A stretch of 64,000 nucleotides of DNA from Bin87 sp965204905. GTDB taxonomy: Bacteria; Chloroflexota; Dehalococcoidia; Lucifugimonadales; UBA3495. The notes beneath the pieces are model-generated. The model had not been told where the DNA came from, searched no databases, and saw only the letters and a program-made list of their open reading frames with translations. Shown piece by piece: positions 55,033 through 62,840 of this stretch. Position 1 is the stretch's first letter, and the number at the start of each line of letters is the position of its first letter. The DNA is taken from positions 1,426,001 to 1,490,000 of the forward strand of contig OZ242042.1 of NCBI GenBank assembly GCA_965204905.1. The letters are read 5' to 3'. The position numbers and the translations under genes are program-made.

Positions 55033-56451
55033 ATGATCGTCCCCGCCGTTCCTGTTGTTGCTAACCCGGTACGCCGACTGCCCGGTATGCGGGATCTCCC
55101 CGACGCCGCTTACCGTGATAAGCAGGCCGTGCAGTCCCGGCTGTTTGAGGCTATCCGGCGCTACGGCTACCTGAATCTGGACGTGCCGATCCTGGAGTCC
55201 ACGGAGTTGTTCCTGCGCAAGTCGGGCGGCGACCTGGCTTCGCAGATGTATTCGTTCAGTGATCCCGGTTCCAACGCCGTCAGCCTGCGTCCTGAGTTCA
55301 CCTCCGCGATCATGCGGTACCACCTTGAGACCGCGCGGGAGTCAGAGGCGGGGCGGGTAGTCCGTTGGCAGTATGCCGGGCCGGTGTTCCGCTACGACCT
55401 AGGCCATCCGCCCCCGGCTGACAACAGCGGCCAGTTCACCCAGGTTGGCGCCGAGCTGATCGGTTCCAACGGCATCCTGGCCGACGCCGAACTATTATCC
55501 CTGGCCGCCGAGATTCCTGCGGAGTTGGGCATCGCCGATTTCCGCGTGCGCCTCGCCGACCTGGACGTGCTGGACAGCGTTCTGGACACCGTGGGCCTCT
55601 CGGACCGCGCCCGCGCCTTCATCGTTGCCAACATGAACCGCATCGGCGACAGCCCCGATAATCTGGCCGCCACCCTGCAACGCGCCGACGAGTTGCACCT
55701 CGTCTCCGGCAGGGGCCTGCCCACCGATGAGGTGGACCTGGCGGATGCCGTGGCCGGCCTCCCCGACGGTCTGGCCCGCGACGTTTTGACCGGGTTCATG
55801 CGCTGGAATAGCTCCCCCGAAACCCCGCTGGGCCGGCGTTCGCCCGACGAGATCGTTGACCGGCTGCTCCGCAAGTTGCGGGGGGGCGATGCTGCCGACG
55901 CCATCGAAAACGGCCTGGAACTGGCCGGCCAGTTGGCGCGGGTCCGAGGCAACCCGGTGGATACCCTGGGTCGGGTGCGAGCCATCGTAACAACCGCCGG
56001 CGCGGACATGGCCGCCTGCGAACGGTTCGCGGAATTGGTCGCGCTGGTTGCGGATGTACCCACACTGAACGGTCGGCTGGAAATAGACTTCTCACTGGCG
56101 CGAGGAATTGCCTACTACAACGGGATCATATTCGATGTTGTGGGTGGTTCTACCGGCGGTGTCCTGGGTGGCGGTGGCCGTTACGATGCGTTGGCGATAG
56201 CATTGGGCGGCGCCGACGCCGTGCCGGCCCTGGGCTTTGCGTACACGCTGGAATCATTGTTATCCGCGATGCCTGAGCCAACCGGTGAGCCGGCCGCAAC
56301 CGACGCGGTCCTGGTCAAGCCGGCAGCGACTGACTCCAACGCGGCCGCTCTCCGCGCTGCGGCCGATATTCGCCGTGAGGGCGGCGTCGCCATTCTTGAA
56401 GTCTCCGAGTCTGGTTCGGCGTCCGAATTTTCGCGTACAATCACGGTGTGA
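55033..56451 (+). CDS. hisZ: ATP phosphoribosyltransferase regulatory subunit HisZ
   Basis: 472 residues, class II HisRS-like paralogue. Motif 1 and 2 regions: LPGMRDLPDAAYRDK (about 15-29) and LRPEFTSAIMRYH (about 79-91); GIAYYNGIIFDVVGG replaces the HisRS GLDYYTGTVFE. A C-terminal segment starts like an anticodon domain but stops early. Longer than the usual 380-400 residues because of an insert near 210-300. It heads the his genes, hisG following by 13 bases. ATG at 55033 lies about nine bases after a TACAAT box. Confidence 0.83.
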   Translation: MIVPAVPVVANPVRRLPGMRDLPDAAYRDKQAVQSRLFEAIRRYGYLNLDVPILESTELFLRKSGGDLASQMYSFSDPGSNAVSLRPEFTSAIMRYHLETARESEAGRVVRWQYAGPVFRYDLGHPPPADNSGQFTQVGAELIGSNGILADAELLSLAAEIPAELGIADFRVRLADLDVLDSVLDTVGLSDRARAFIVANMNRIGDSPDNLAATLQRADELHLVSGRGLPTDEVDLADAVAGLPDGLARDVLTGFMRWNSSPETPLGRRSPDEIVDRLLRKLRGGDAADAIENGLELAGQLARVRGNPVDTLGRVRAIVTTAGADMAACERFAELVALVADVPTLNGRLEIDFSLARGIAYYNGIIFDVVGGSTGGVLGGGGRYDALAIALGGADAVPALGFAYTLESLLSAMPEPTGEPAATDAVLVKPAATDSNAAALRAAADIRREGGVAILEVSESGSASEFSRTITV

Positions 56452-56464
56452 ACCGGGTGGCGAT

Positions 56465-57484
56465 TTGAGACTGGTAATTCCAAGCGACGGCGAACTGGGC
56501 GAGCCGACAATGCGGTTCCTGGCATCGTGTGGTGTCAAGGTGAACCGCCCCAACTCGCGCCGCTACACCGGGCTGATTCCGTCGATTCCGGGTATTGACG
56601 TGCTCTTTCAGCGTACTGCAGACATCACTACCAAGGTGGAGGAGGGCAGCGCGGATATGGGCATCACCGGCCTGGACCGGTTGATGGAATACCGCCACGA
56701 CGATGACTCGGTGGTCGCGGTCATGGAGGACCTGGAATTCGGACGGTGCGAGTACGTGCTGGCCGTACCCGAGTCCTGGCTGGACGTTACTTCCATAGAC
56801 GACCTGGCCGATTTGGCGTTGGAGTTTCACGCCCACGGTCGCCAGTTGCGAATCGCCACCAAGTACCCCCGCTTGCTACGACGCTACCTGTTCGAGCGCG
56901 GCATCAACTACTTTACCCTCGTGCCGGCCAGCGGCACGCTGGAAGCTGCGCCCATCGCCGGGTACGCCGATTTGATCGCCGACCTTTCCGCTACCGGCAC
57001 CACGCTGCGGGAGAATCGGTTGAAAACCCTGGACGGCGGTACCATACTGACTTCCCAGGCGTGCCTGATCGCGAACCCGGTTTCGCTGGCCCGGAATCCT
57101 GCCGACCTCCGGTTGGCGCAATCGTTCACGGAAATGTTGGAAGCCCATATGCGCGCGGAGCCGTACTACCGCATCACCGCCAACGTTCAGGGCCGGTCTG
57201 CCGAGGACGTCAGCGGGATGATCCTTTCTCGGCCCGAAATCGCCGGAATCCAGGGGCCCACCGTCGCCCGCGTGTTCAGCGTCGAGGAAGAGGACTGGTA
57301 CGCCGTGTCCCTGCTGATTCGCAAGAACCGGTTGCTCGACGTGGTGGACCACCTGCGGGAATGTGGCGGCGTGGACATTGCCGCGGCCCAGTTGTCCTAC
57401 CTGTTTAAGGGAGAGTCCCAGGCGTTTGACGGATTCATGGCCCGAATAGCGGCGCAAAACGGAGGCCCGGCCGAGTATGCCTAA
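56465..57484 (+). CDS. hisG: ATP phosphoribosyltransferase HisG, long form
   Basis: 339 residues. First step of histidine synthesis. Catalytic half: EEGSADMGITGLDRLMEY (about 59-76), and the PRPP loop LIADLSATGTTLRENRL near 171-187. After about residue 240 comes GPTVARVFSVEEEDWYAVSL and a C-terminal region shaped like the ACT-like regulatory domain of long-form HisG. Short-form HisG is the usual partner of HisZ, so the pair is unusual. The start is TTG at 56465 with GGGTGG upstream. Confidence 0.9.
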   Translation: MRLVIPSDGELGEPTMRFLASCGVKVNRPNSRRYTGLIPSIPGIDVLFQRTADITTKVEEGSADMGITGLDRLMEYRHDDDSVVAVMEDLEFGRCEYVLAVPESWLDVTSIDDLADLALEFHAHGRQLRIATKYPRLLRRYLFERGINYFTLVPASGTLEAAPIAGYADLIADLSATGTTLRENRLKTLDGGTILTSQACLIANPVSLARNPADLRLAQSFTEMLEAHMRAEPYYRITANVQGRSAEDVSGMILSRPEIAGIQGPTVARVFSVEEEDWYAVSLLIRKNRLLDVVDHLRECGGVDIAAAQLSYLFKGESQAFDGFMARIAAQNGGPAEYA

Positions 57485-58238
57485 CCTCCCGATGCACATC
57501 TACCTGTGCCAGCAGGTCGCCGAAGAACTCGATTGGGGCTATGCTCATGACCACTCTGGTGCCGCATACCTGGGTTCGACCACGCCGGACATCAGGGCCA
57601 TGACCAAGTGGGACCGCGCGAGGACGCATTTTTCCGACCTTTCAGTGAGCCATGTTGGGGCCGGTGTCCAGAAAATGTTCGAGTTGCACCCCCATCTCGC
57701 CGGATCCAACAATGGCCTTGCTCCGGAAACCCGGGCGTTCCTCCTTGGTTACGTGAGCCATTTGGTAGCTGATGAGACGTGGATAACGACCATGTTCCGC
57801 CCCCATTTCGACCCAGCAAATTTCGTAACCGATACCGAGGTCGAGGCTCACATCTGGGACCGCGCCCTTCAGTTGGACATGGACCGGGCGGTGCTCAGTG
57901 AAAACGGTGGTCTGTCCGCCCACAATACTGCTATCTCCGACGTGGAAACCATGCCGGCGCTGGAGTTCTTGCAGGATGAGTTGATCGACGAATGGCGCGG
58001 TTGGGTCGCTAGGCTGCTGGGGTGGGAGTTTACCTGGGAACGCCTCAAGCGCGCCCTGAATCGAATGTACCGGGACAACGATGAGGTGCAGTTGGTGGTC
58101 GATGGCTTCCTGGAAAACATGCCGCGCAGTCTGGAGCGAGTGTACGAGCGCCTCCCTCGTGAACTGATCGATAACTACCGTCAACGGGTGATAGAAGAAA
58201 CCAAAATCCAGGCGCGGGAGTATCTCAGTGCAACTTAA
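57477..58238 (+). CDS. Zinc-dependent phospholipase C-like protein inside the his operon
   Basis: 253 residues. Metal-type His/Asp placement: PMHIYLCQQV (His7), GSTTPDIR (about 33-40), THFSD, then GYVSHLVADETW near 91-102. The layout fits the PF00882 zinc-dependent phospholipase C family, often of unknown substrate in bacteria. It overlaps hisG by eight bases and hisD by eleven, so it is translated with them although it has no known histidine role. Confidence 0.75.
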   Translation: MPNLPMHIYLCQQVAEELDWGYAHDHSGAAYLGSTTPDIRAMTKWDRARTHFSDLSVSHVGAGVQKMFELHPHLAGSNNGLAPETRAFLLGYVSHLVADETWITTMFRPHFDPANFVTDTEVEAHIWDRALQLDMDRAVLSENGGLSAHNTAISDVETMPALEFLQDELIDEWRGWVARLLGWEFTWERLKRALNRMYRDNDEVQLVVDGFLENMPRSLERVYERLPRELIDNYRQRVIEETKIQAREYLSAT

Positions 58239-59574
58239 ACAGGTTCGCGGACTAACCGCCGCTGATTCCGTCCTTACCCGCATCGACCCGCTGGACTTGT
58301 CCTCGCTGCCCGACGCGGCGTTGCAGCGCACTCGGGAGCTGTTCGGTCCTGAAGCGACCCCGGAGTCGTCGGTGCTCCAGATGCTCCGAGACGTTCGCGT
58401 CGAAGGCGACACCGCCGTCCGCCGTTACGCCAGGCTGCTGGATGGTGCGGACCTTGACGACTTGCAAGTGCCGGCGTCGGAGCTGGAAACGGCCTGGCGT
58501 TCTACCCCAGACGACTTGAAACGCGCCCTGGAGATGGCTGCCGAGAGAATCACCCGGTTCCATGAAGCTACCCTGCCCCGCGATTGGGTCGATTTGGGCG
58601 ACGGTTTGGGTGAACTCGTGCGCCCCCTCGAGCGGGTGGGACTCTATGCCCCGGGCGGAACAGCCGCATACCCGTCCACCGTGCTGATGACAGCTATCCC
58701 TGCCCGTGTAGCCGGCGTAAAGGAGGTCGCGCTGACCACGCCGCGCCGCGGCAACGAGCCGCTCAACCCGACGGTTCTCGCCGCCGCCCGCATCGCCGGC
58801 GTTGATGCCGTCTATCAAGTCGGCGGAGTGCCGGCTATCGGCGCGCTGGCCTATGGTACGGAGAGCATTCCAAAGGTCGATAAAATCTGCGGGCCCGGCA
58901 ACGTTTTCGTCGCCTACGCCAAGCGCATGGTGCAGGGCCAGGTTGATATCGACGGTGTTTTTGGCCCTACTGAGACCATAGTGCTCGCCGATCAAACCGC
59001 CAACCCCGTCTTCTGTGCTGCCGACCTCATAGCCCAGGCCGAACACGACCCCATGGCCTCGGCGATCCTGGTGACCGACTCAAACGAGTTGGTTGACTCA
59101 ATCGAGTCCGAACTAGACGCGCAAATCGCCTCCAACCCCCGGGCCGATACCATCCGACACTCTCTCGAAAGGCAGGGCTGCATCGTCCTGGTGGACGATT
59201 TTGACGAGGCGATCATGGTCGCCAACCGCATCGCTCCCGAACACCTTTGCCTCATGGTCTCTGATCCCTGGGCTTGGGCCGGACAGATCCGCAACGCCGG
59301 CGGCCTTTTTCTCGGCGAGTTCTCCCCCGAAGTGATGGGGGACTACATCGCTGGCCCGTCCCACGTGATGCCCACAGGCGGAACCGCTCGTTTCAGTTCC
59401 GCCCTCAGCGTTCACCATTTTCTGCGAACCATGCCTGTGGTCGGTCTAAGCCCGCAGCATTTTTCGACTCTGGGGGCCGCCGCCGTTCGTATTGCGGAGG
59501 CGGAGGGCCTGCCGGGCCACGCAGGGGCAGTCCAGGCCCGCCTTGACCATCTGGCTGCCGCTAACTCACCGTAA
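58228..59574 (+). CDS. hisD: Histidinol dehydrogenase
   Basis: 448 residues, usual length. Oxidises histidinol to histidine with 2 NAD+ and Zn2+. Motifs: GLYAPGGTAAYPSTVLM (about 133-149), GPGNVFVAYAKR (NAD site) and DLIAQAEHDPMA with metal His near 273, TRFSS near the end (PTGGTARFSSALSVHHF). GTG start at 58228, overlapping the preceding gene. Confidence 0.96.
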   Translation: MQLKQVRGLTAADSVLTRIDPLDLSSLPDAALQRTRELFGPEATPESSVLQMLRDVRVEGDTAVRRYARLLDGADLDDLQVPASELETAWRSTPDDLKRALEMAAERITRFHEATLPRDWVDLGDGLGELVRPLERVGLYAPGGTAAYPSTVLMTAIPARVAGVKEVALTTPRRGNEPLNPTVLAAARIAGVDAVYQVGGVPAIGALAYGTESIPKVDKICGPGNVFVAYAKRMVQGQVDIDGVFGPTETIVLADQTANPVFCAADLIAQAEHDPMASAILVTDSNELVDSIESELDAQIASNPRADTIRHSLERQGCIVLVDDFDEAIMVANRIAPEHLCLMVSDPWAWAGQIRNAGGLFLGEFSPEVMGDYIAGPSHVMPTGGTARFSSALSVHHFLRTMPVVGLSPQHFSTLGAAAVRIAEAEGLPGHAGAVQARLDHLAAANSP

Positions 59575-59617
59575 CTCGCCCCACGAAATCCGCAGTGCAC
59601 AGAAGGACTGCATAACG

Positions 59618-60712
59618 ATGCCTGACATTGAAGAATTGTTGCTACCGCACATCAGTCGCCTGAAGACCTATCAAGGCGTATCACCCAGCGAGACGCTGGC
59701 AGAAGAGGCCGGCGTGCCGTTGGATCAGGTGATTCGCCTGAACGGTAACGAGAATCCCTACGGCCCATCACCGCAGGTGGCGGAAGCCCTCGGCGCTTTC
59801 CGCGACTACAACCATTACCCGGACCCGGACCAGCGCCGTCTGCGCGCCGCCTTGTCCGAATACCTCGGCGTTCCCGAGGCCAACATCGTAGCTGGCAACG
59901 GCAGCGACGAAATCATTGACCTGTTGATGCGCATGTTCCTGGCTCCGGGGGACGAGATCATCATCCCGGTGCCAACGTTCGGCATGTACTCGTTCTCCGC
60001 CGATGTCGCCGGAGCGCAGGCTGTTTCCGTACCAAGGGATGAAAACTTCGATATAGACATCGAGGCCATCAAAGGCGCAATTACCGAGCGCACCAAGGCC
60101 ATCTTCTTCCCCACTCCCAACAACCCTACGGGAAATCTCGTCACCGAAGCGCAGGCGCGCGCGTTGTTGGACACCGGGCTTCTGGTGGTTGCGGACGAGG
60201 CTTACTACGATTTCTGCGGGCAGACCCTGATGCACCTGTTGCCCGAATACAAGAACCTGGTGGTCCTCCGTACTTTCAGCAAATGGGCTGGGCTGGCGGG
60301 ACTGCGCATCGGCGCCGGCGCCATGGACCCGGAGCTGGCCGCCACAATGATGGGTGTCAAACCGCCCTACAACGTGAATCTTGCCGCCGAGGTCGCCTTG
60401 CTGGCCTCTCTGGCCGACACTCGGAATCTACTGGAACGGGTAGATGCCATCGTGCAGGAGCGGGCCCGAATGTACGGTTTGCTCTGTGAGATACCGGGTA
60501 TCACCGTGTGGCCGTCGCAGGCCAACTTCATCCTGTGCAAGATGCCTGACGGTCGCGGCCGGGAGGTGTATGAGGCAATGTGTCGTCGCGGGGTTTTCCT
60601 GCGTTACTTTGATAACGATCTGTTGCGGGACTACATCCGTTCCAGCGTCGGAAAACCGGAAGAAACCGACGCTGTGATCAGCGGGTTCCGGGCGGCGCTT
60701 GGGGTGGATTAA
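59618..60712 (+). CDS. hisC: Histidinol-phosphate aminotransferase
   Basis: 364 residues, PLP fold type I. Schiff-base Lys in RTFSKWAGLAGLRIG (about 220-234), Asn in PNNPTGNLV (about 166-174), and LNGNENPYGPSP at about 40-51, the HisC N-terminal signature. ATG at 59618, 43 bases after hisD, with GAAGGA about 10 bases upstream. Confidence 0.95.
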   Translation: MPDIEELLLPHISRLKTYQGVSPSETLAEEAGVPLDQVIRLNGNENPYGPSPQVAEALGAFRDYNHYPDPDQRRLRAALSEYLGVPEANIVAGNGSDEIIDLLMRMFLAPGDEIIIPVPTFGMYSFSADVAGAQAVSVPRDENFDIDIEAIKGAITERTKAIFFPTPNNPTGNLVTEAQARALLDTGLLVVADEAYYDFCGQTLMHLLPEYKNLVVLRTFSKWAGLAGLRIGAGAMDPELAATMMGVKPPYNVNLAAEVALLASLADTRNLLERVDAIVQERARMYGLLCEIPGITVWPSQANFILCKMPDGRGREVYEAMCRRGVFLRYFDNDLLRDYIRSSVGKPEETDAVISGFRAALGVD

Positions 60713-60714
60713 AC

Positions 60715-61332
60715 ATGAGTACCCCACCTGTGCCAACTGGCCGTACTGCCAGCCTGGAGCGCGAAACCGCCGAGACCAGCATTTCTATCGTTGTTGACCT
60801 TGATGGTGTTGGCCGTTATGACGTGGACACAGGCAACGGCTTCCTCGACCACATGGTCAGCCAGATTGCGCGGCACGGCCTCTTTGATATAGACCTGCGC
60901 GCCCAGGGTGATACCCACGTGGGTTGGCACCATCTGGTTGAAGACACCGCCATCATGCTGGGGCGCGCTTTTGGGCAGGCTCTTGGAGAGCCTCGCGGGA
61001 TTCGTCGCATGGGGTACGCCATCGTTCCACTGGACGAAACACTGGTCATGGTCGCTGTGGACTGGAGCGGTCGGCCCTATACGGTAGTGGATACCACGCT
61101 GAATGACAGCATGGTGGAATCGTTGTCCGGCGACTTGGTGGCTCACTTTCTCGAATCCTTTGCCATCGAAGCTCGTATCAATCTCCATGCCAAAGTCCTT
61201 GCCGGCGTTAGTCCTCACCATAAAGCTGAAGCGTTGTGCAAGGCGCTGGCCCGCGCCCTCCGCGACGCCGTAGAGCCTGATCCACGGGCCGGCGGTCAGG
61301 TTCCCAGCACCAAGGGCACACTGGACAGTTAG
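60715..61332 (+). CDS. hisB: Imidazoleglycerol-phosphate dehydratase
   Basis: 205 residues, monofunctional HisB without the phosphatase domain. Manganese His motifs: GFLDHMVSQIARH (about 41-53), DTHVGWHHLVEDTAI (about 65-79) and FAIEARINLHAK / HHKAEALCKALARAL near 155-185. ATG 2 bases after the hisC stop. Confidence 0.96.
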   Translation: MSTPPVPTGRTASLERETAETSISIVVDLDGVGRYDVDTGNGFLDHMVSQIARHGLFDIDLRAQGDTHVGWHHLVEDTAIMLGRAFGQALGEPRGIRRMGYAIVPLDETLVMVAVDWSGRPYTVVDTTLNDSMVESLSGDLVAHFLESFAIEARINLHAKVLAGVSPHHKAEALCKALARALRDAVEPDPRAGGQVPSTKGTLDS

Positions 61333-61334
61333 TC

Positions 61335-61340
61335 TATAAT
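61335..61340 (+). promoter_or_regulatory. Perfect -10 hexamer after hisB
   Basis: TATAAT just after the hisB stop, predicted start near 61347, a 35-base leader before the GTG at 61382. No clear -35. Confidence 0.35.
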
Positions 61341-61381
61341 ACAGACCTGCCAGCGACGTATCACATACTAGGGGAGGGAGC

Positions 61382-61777
61382 GTGCCAATCGTACAAAACA
61401 ACATCAACCGCGTGAACCGCATGATTGAAAATATCCTGGATCAACCCATCGTGATCAGGGTAATGTCTCCGGTTCAGCCCATTGCCAACACGCTGACCAC
61501 CCGATACTTGGACTACGCGATGCCCCAGGTGGGTCGCGCCACTACCGCGCAACCCGTGTCCTACACCGTCGTGGACGCCCACGGCAACGTCTCTTGGGAG
61601 GGTGACACCGACCTGCTTGCCCAACATCCTGAGCACCGCCGTAAGGACTCTCAGATACCTCCAACTCCACACAAGCCGGTCTCGTACTCTGTAGTTGACT
61701 CAAGCGGTCATGTCACATGGGAAGGAGACACCGACCTGCTGCCGTTGCACTTGCAACGTCGTAGGCAGCGCGACTAA
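61382..61777 (+). CDS. Small protein with two WEGDTDLL repeats
   Basis: 131 residues, unrecognised. Two similar blocks: PVSYTVVDAHGNVSWEGDTD around residues 58-77 and PVSYSVVDSSGHVTWEGDTD about 40 residues later, each ending LL and followed by a short His/Arg stretch. Between them is a Pro-rich linker. GTG start with GGGGAGGGAG just upstream, an unusually strong site. It has a -10 box of its own and ends at a strong terminator. Possibly a peptide-binding or regulatory mini-repeat protein. Confidence 0.65.
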   Translation: MPIVQNNINRVNRMIENILDQPIVIRVMSPVQPIANTLTTRYLDYAMPQVGRATTAQPVSYTVVDAHGNVSWEGDTDLLAQHPEHRRKDSQIPPTPHKPVSYSVVDSSGHVTWEGDTDLLPLHLQRRRQRD

Positions 61778-61781
61778 AAGA

Positions 61782-61806
61782 AACCCCTCCGAGTTCCGGA
61801 GGGGTT
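61782..61806. terminator. Bidirectional intrinsic terminator
   Basis: AACCCCTCCG (61782-61791) pairs with CGGAGGGGTT (61797-61806), 5-base loop, followed by TTCCTTT on the plus strand and preceded by AAAAGAA, a T tract for the other strand. It separates two convergent transcription units. Confidence 0.88.
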
Positions 61807-61831
61807 TTCCTTTGCCCACGATTCGGGGCGT

Positions 61832-62692
61832 TTACCCGCTACGCACCGGGCGGCCCCGGCGCGCCAAGAAGTCAGGAAATGCTTCCTCTGCCAGCGTTCC
61901 ACGCAGAACGTTCGTGGTGAAGTTCTTCTCGTTGGCCCACTGTTGTTCCAGCGACTCGCCCATGTGATCCAGCAGCAGCTGCTTGATGCCTATCACCGAC
62001 GGTATGTCGTTGGTGGCAATCTCGGTGGCGACTTCCATCGTCTTCTGGCGCAGGCGGTAGCTGGGAACCAGGTGGTTCAGCAGCCCGATGCGGTACGCTT
62101 CTTCCGCCTCCACGATGCGCGCGGTGAACAGCAGTTCCTTGGCCTGGGGCCAGCCTACTTGGTTCACCAGTGTCCAAGTCGAATTGATGCGGCCGTAAGC
62201 GGCGGCGAGGAACCTGAAGCGGGCCGCGTCGGAGCCGATCCGGATATCCAGTGAAGACGACAAAACGGCGCCACCACCGTAGGCCAACCCGTTTATCATC
62301 CCAATCACCGGCTTGGCCGACGCGCTCACGTCATAGCTGCCCCGCTGGCGTTTGGCTGATTGGGAGTCCATGTCATCGCGCGTCAGCGTCCCTGCGTTCA
62401 GGGCTGCTTGATCTTCGCGCTGCTGGTGAATGTCTCCCCCCGCGGTGAAAGCGGGTACGCGGGGATGCGTATCCGCTCCGGTGATTACGATGCAGCCGAT
62501 TTCATCGTCTTCGTTCGCGGCACGGACGGCGTCGTGCAACTCACCGGTGAGCTGTCGGTTCATCGCGTTCAACACCTCGGGCCGATTCATCGTCAGGAAC
62601 GCCACGTGGCCCACCTTCTCCCGTCGTCTGTCCCCACTGCCCTCAAACCGCGATACCCTTTCCTTGTCGTACAGGATGTACTGATAATCCAT
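61832..62692 (-). CDS. Enoyl-CoA hydratase/isomerase family protein
   Basis: 286 residues, crotonase fold. The oxyanion-hole segments are FTAGGDIHQQRED (about 80-92; aligns with the usual AGADI) and MINGLAYGGGAVLSSSLDIRIG (about 127-148, given in part: YGGGAVLSSSLDIRIG). The Glu pair of true hydratases is not clear, so isomerase or another crotonase activity is possible. ATG at 62692, with GAGGAG about 11 bases upstream; the extra upstream Met at 62731 is not used. Confidence 0.83.
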   Translation of the reverse strand: MDYQYILYDKERVSRFEGSGDRRREKVGHVAFLTMNRPEVLNAMNRQLTGELHDAVRAANEDDEIGCIVITGADTHPRVPAFTAGGDIHQQREDQAALNAGTLTRDDMDSQSAKRQRGSYDVSASAKPVIGMINGLAYGGGAVLSSSLDIRIGSDAARFRFLAAAYGRINSTWTLVNQVGWPQAKELLFTARIVEAEEAYRIGLLNHLVPSYRLRQKTMEVATEIATNDIPSVIGIKQLLLDHMGESLEQQWANEKNFTTNVLRGTLAEEAFPDFLARRGRPVRSG

Positions 62693-62840
62693 CGAAATTC
62701 GCGCTCCTCTTGATGTCCGAATTGCTCGCATTGTATTGGCACTCCCCTGCCATCGTCAAACGGCCTGTCTTGCTATTGAACTCTCGCCAACGATTGACAT
62801 ACATGGCATTCGGCCCGATGATGAAACCGGGTGATCAGTT

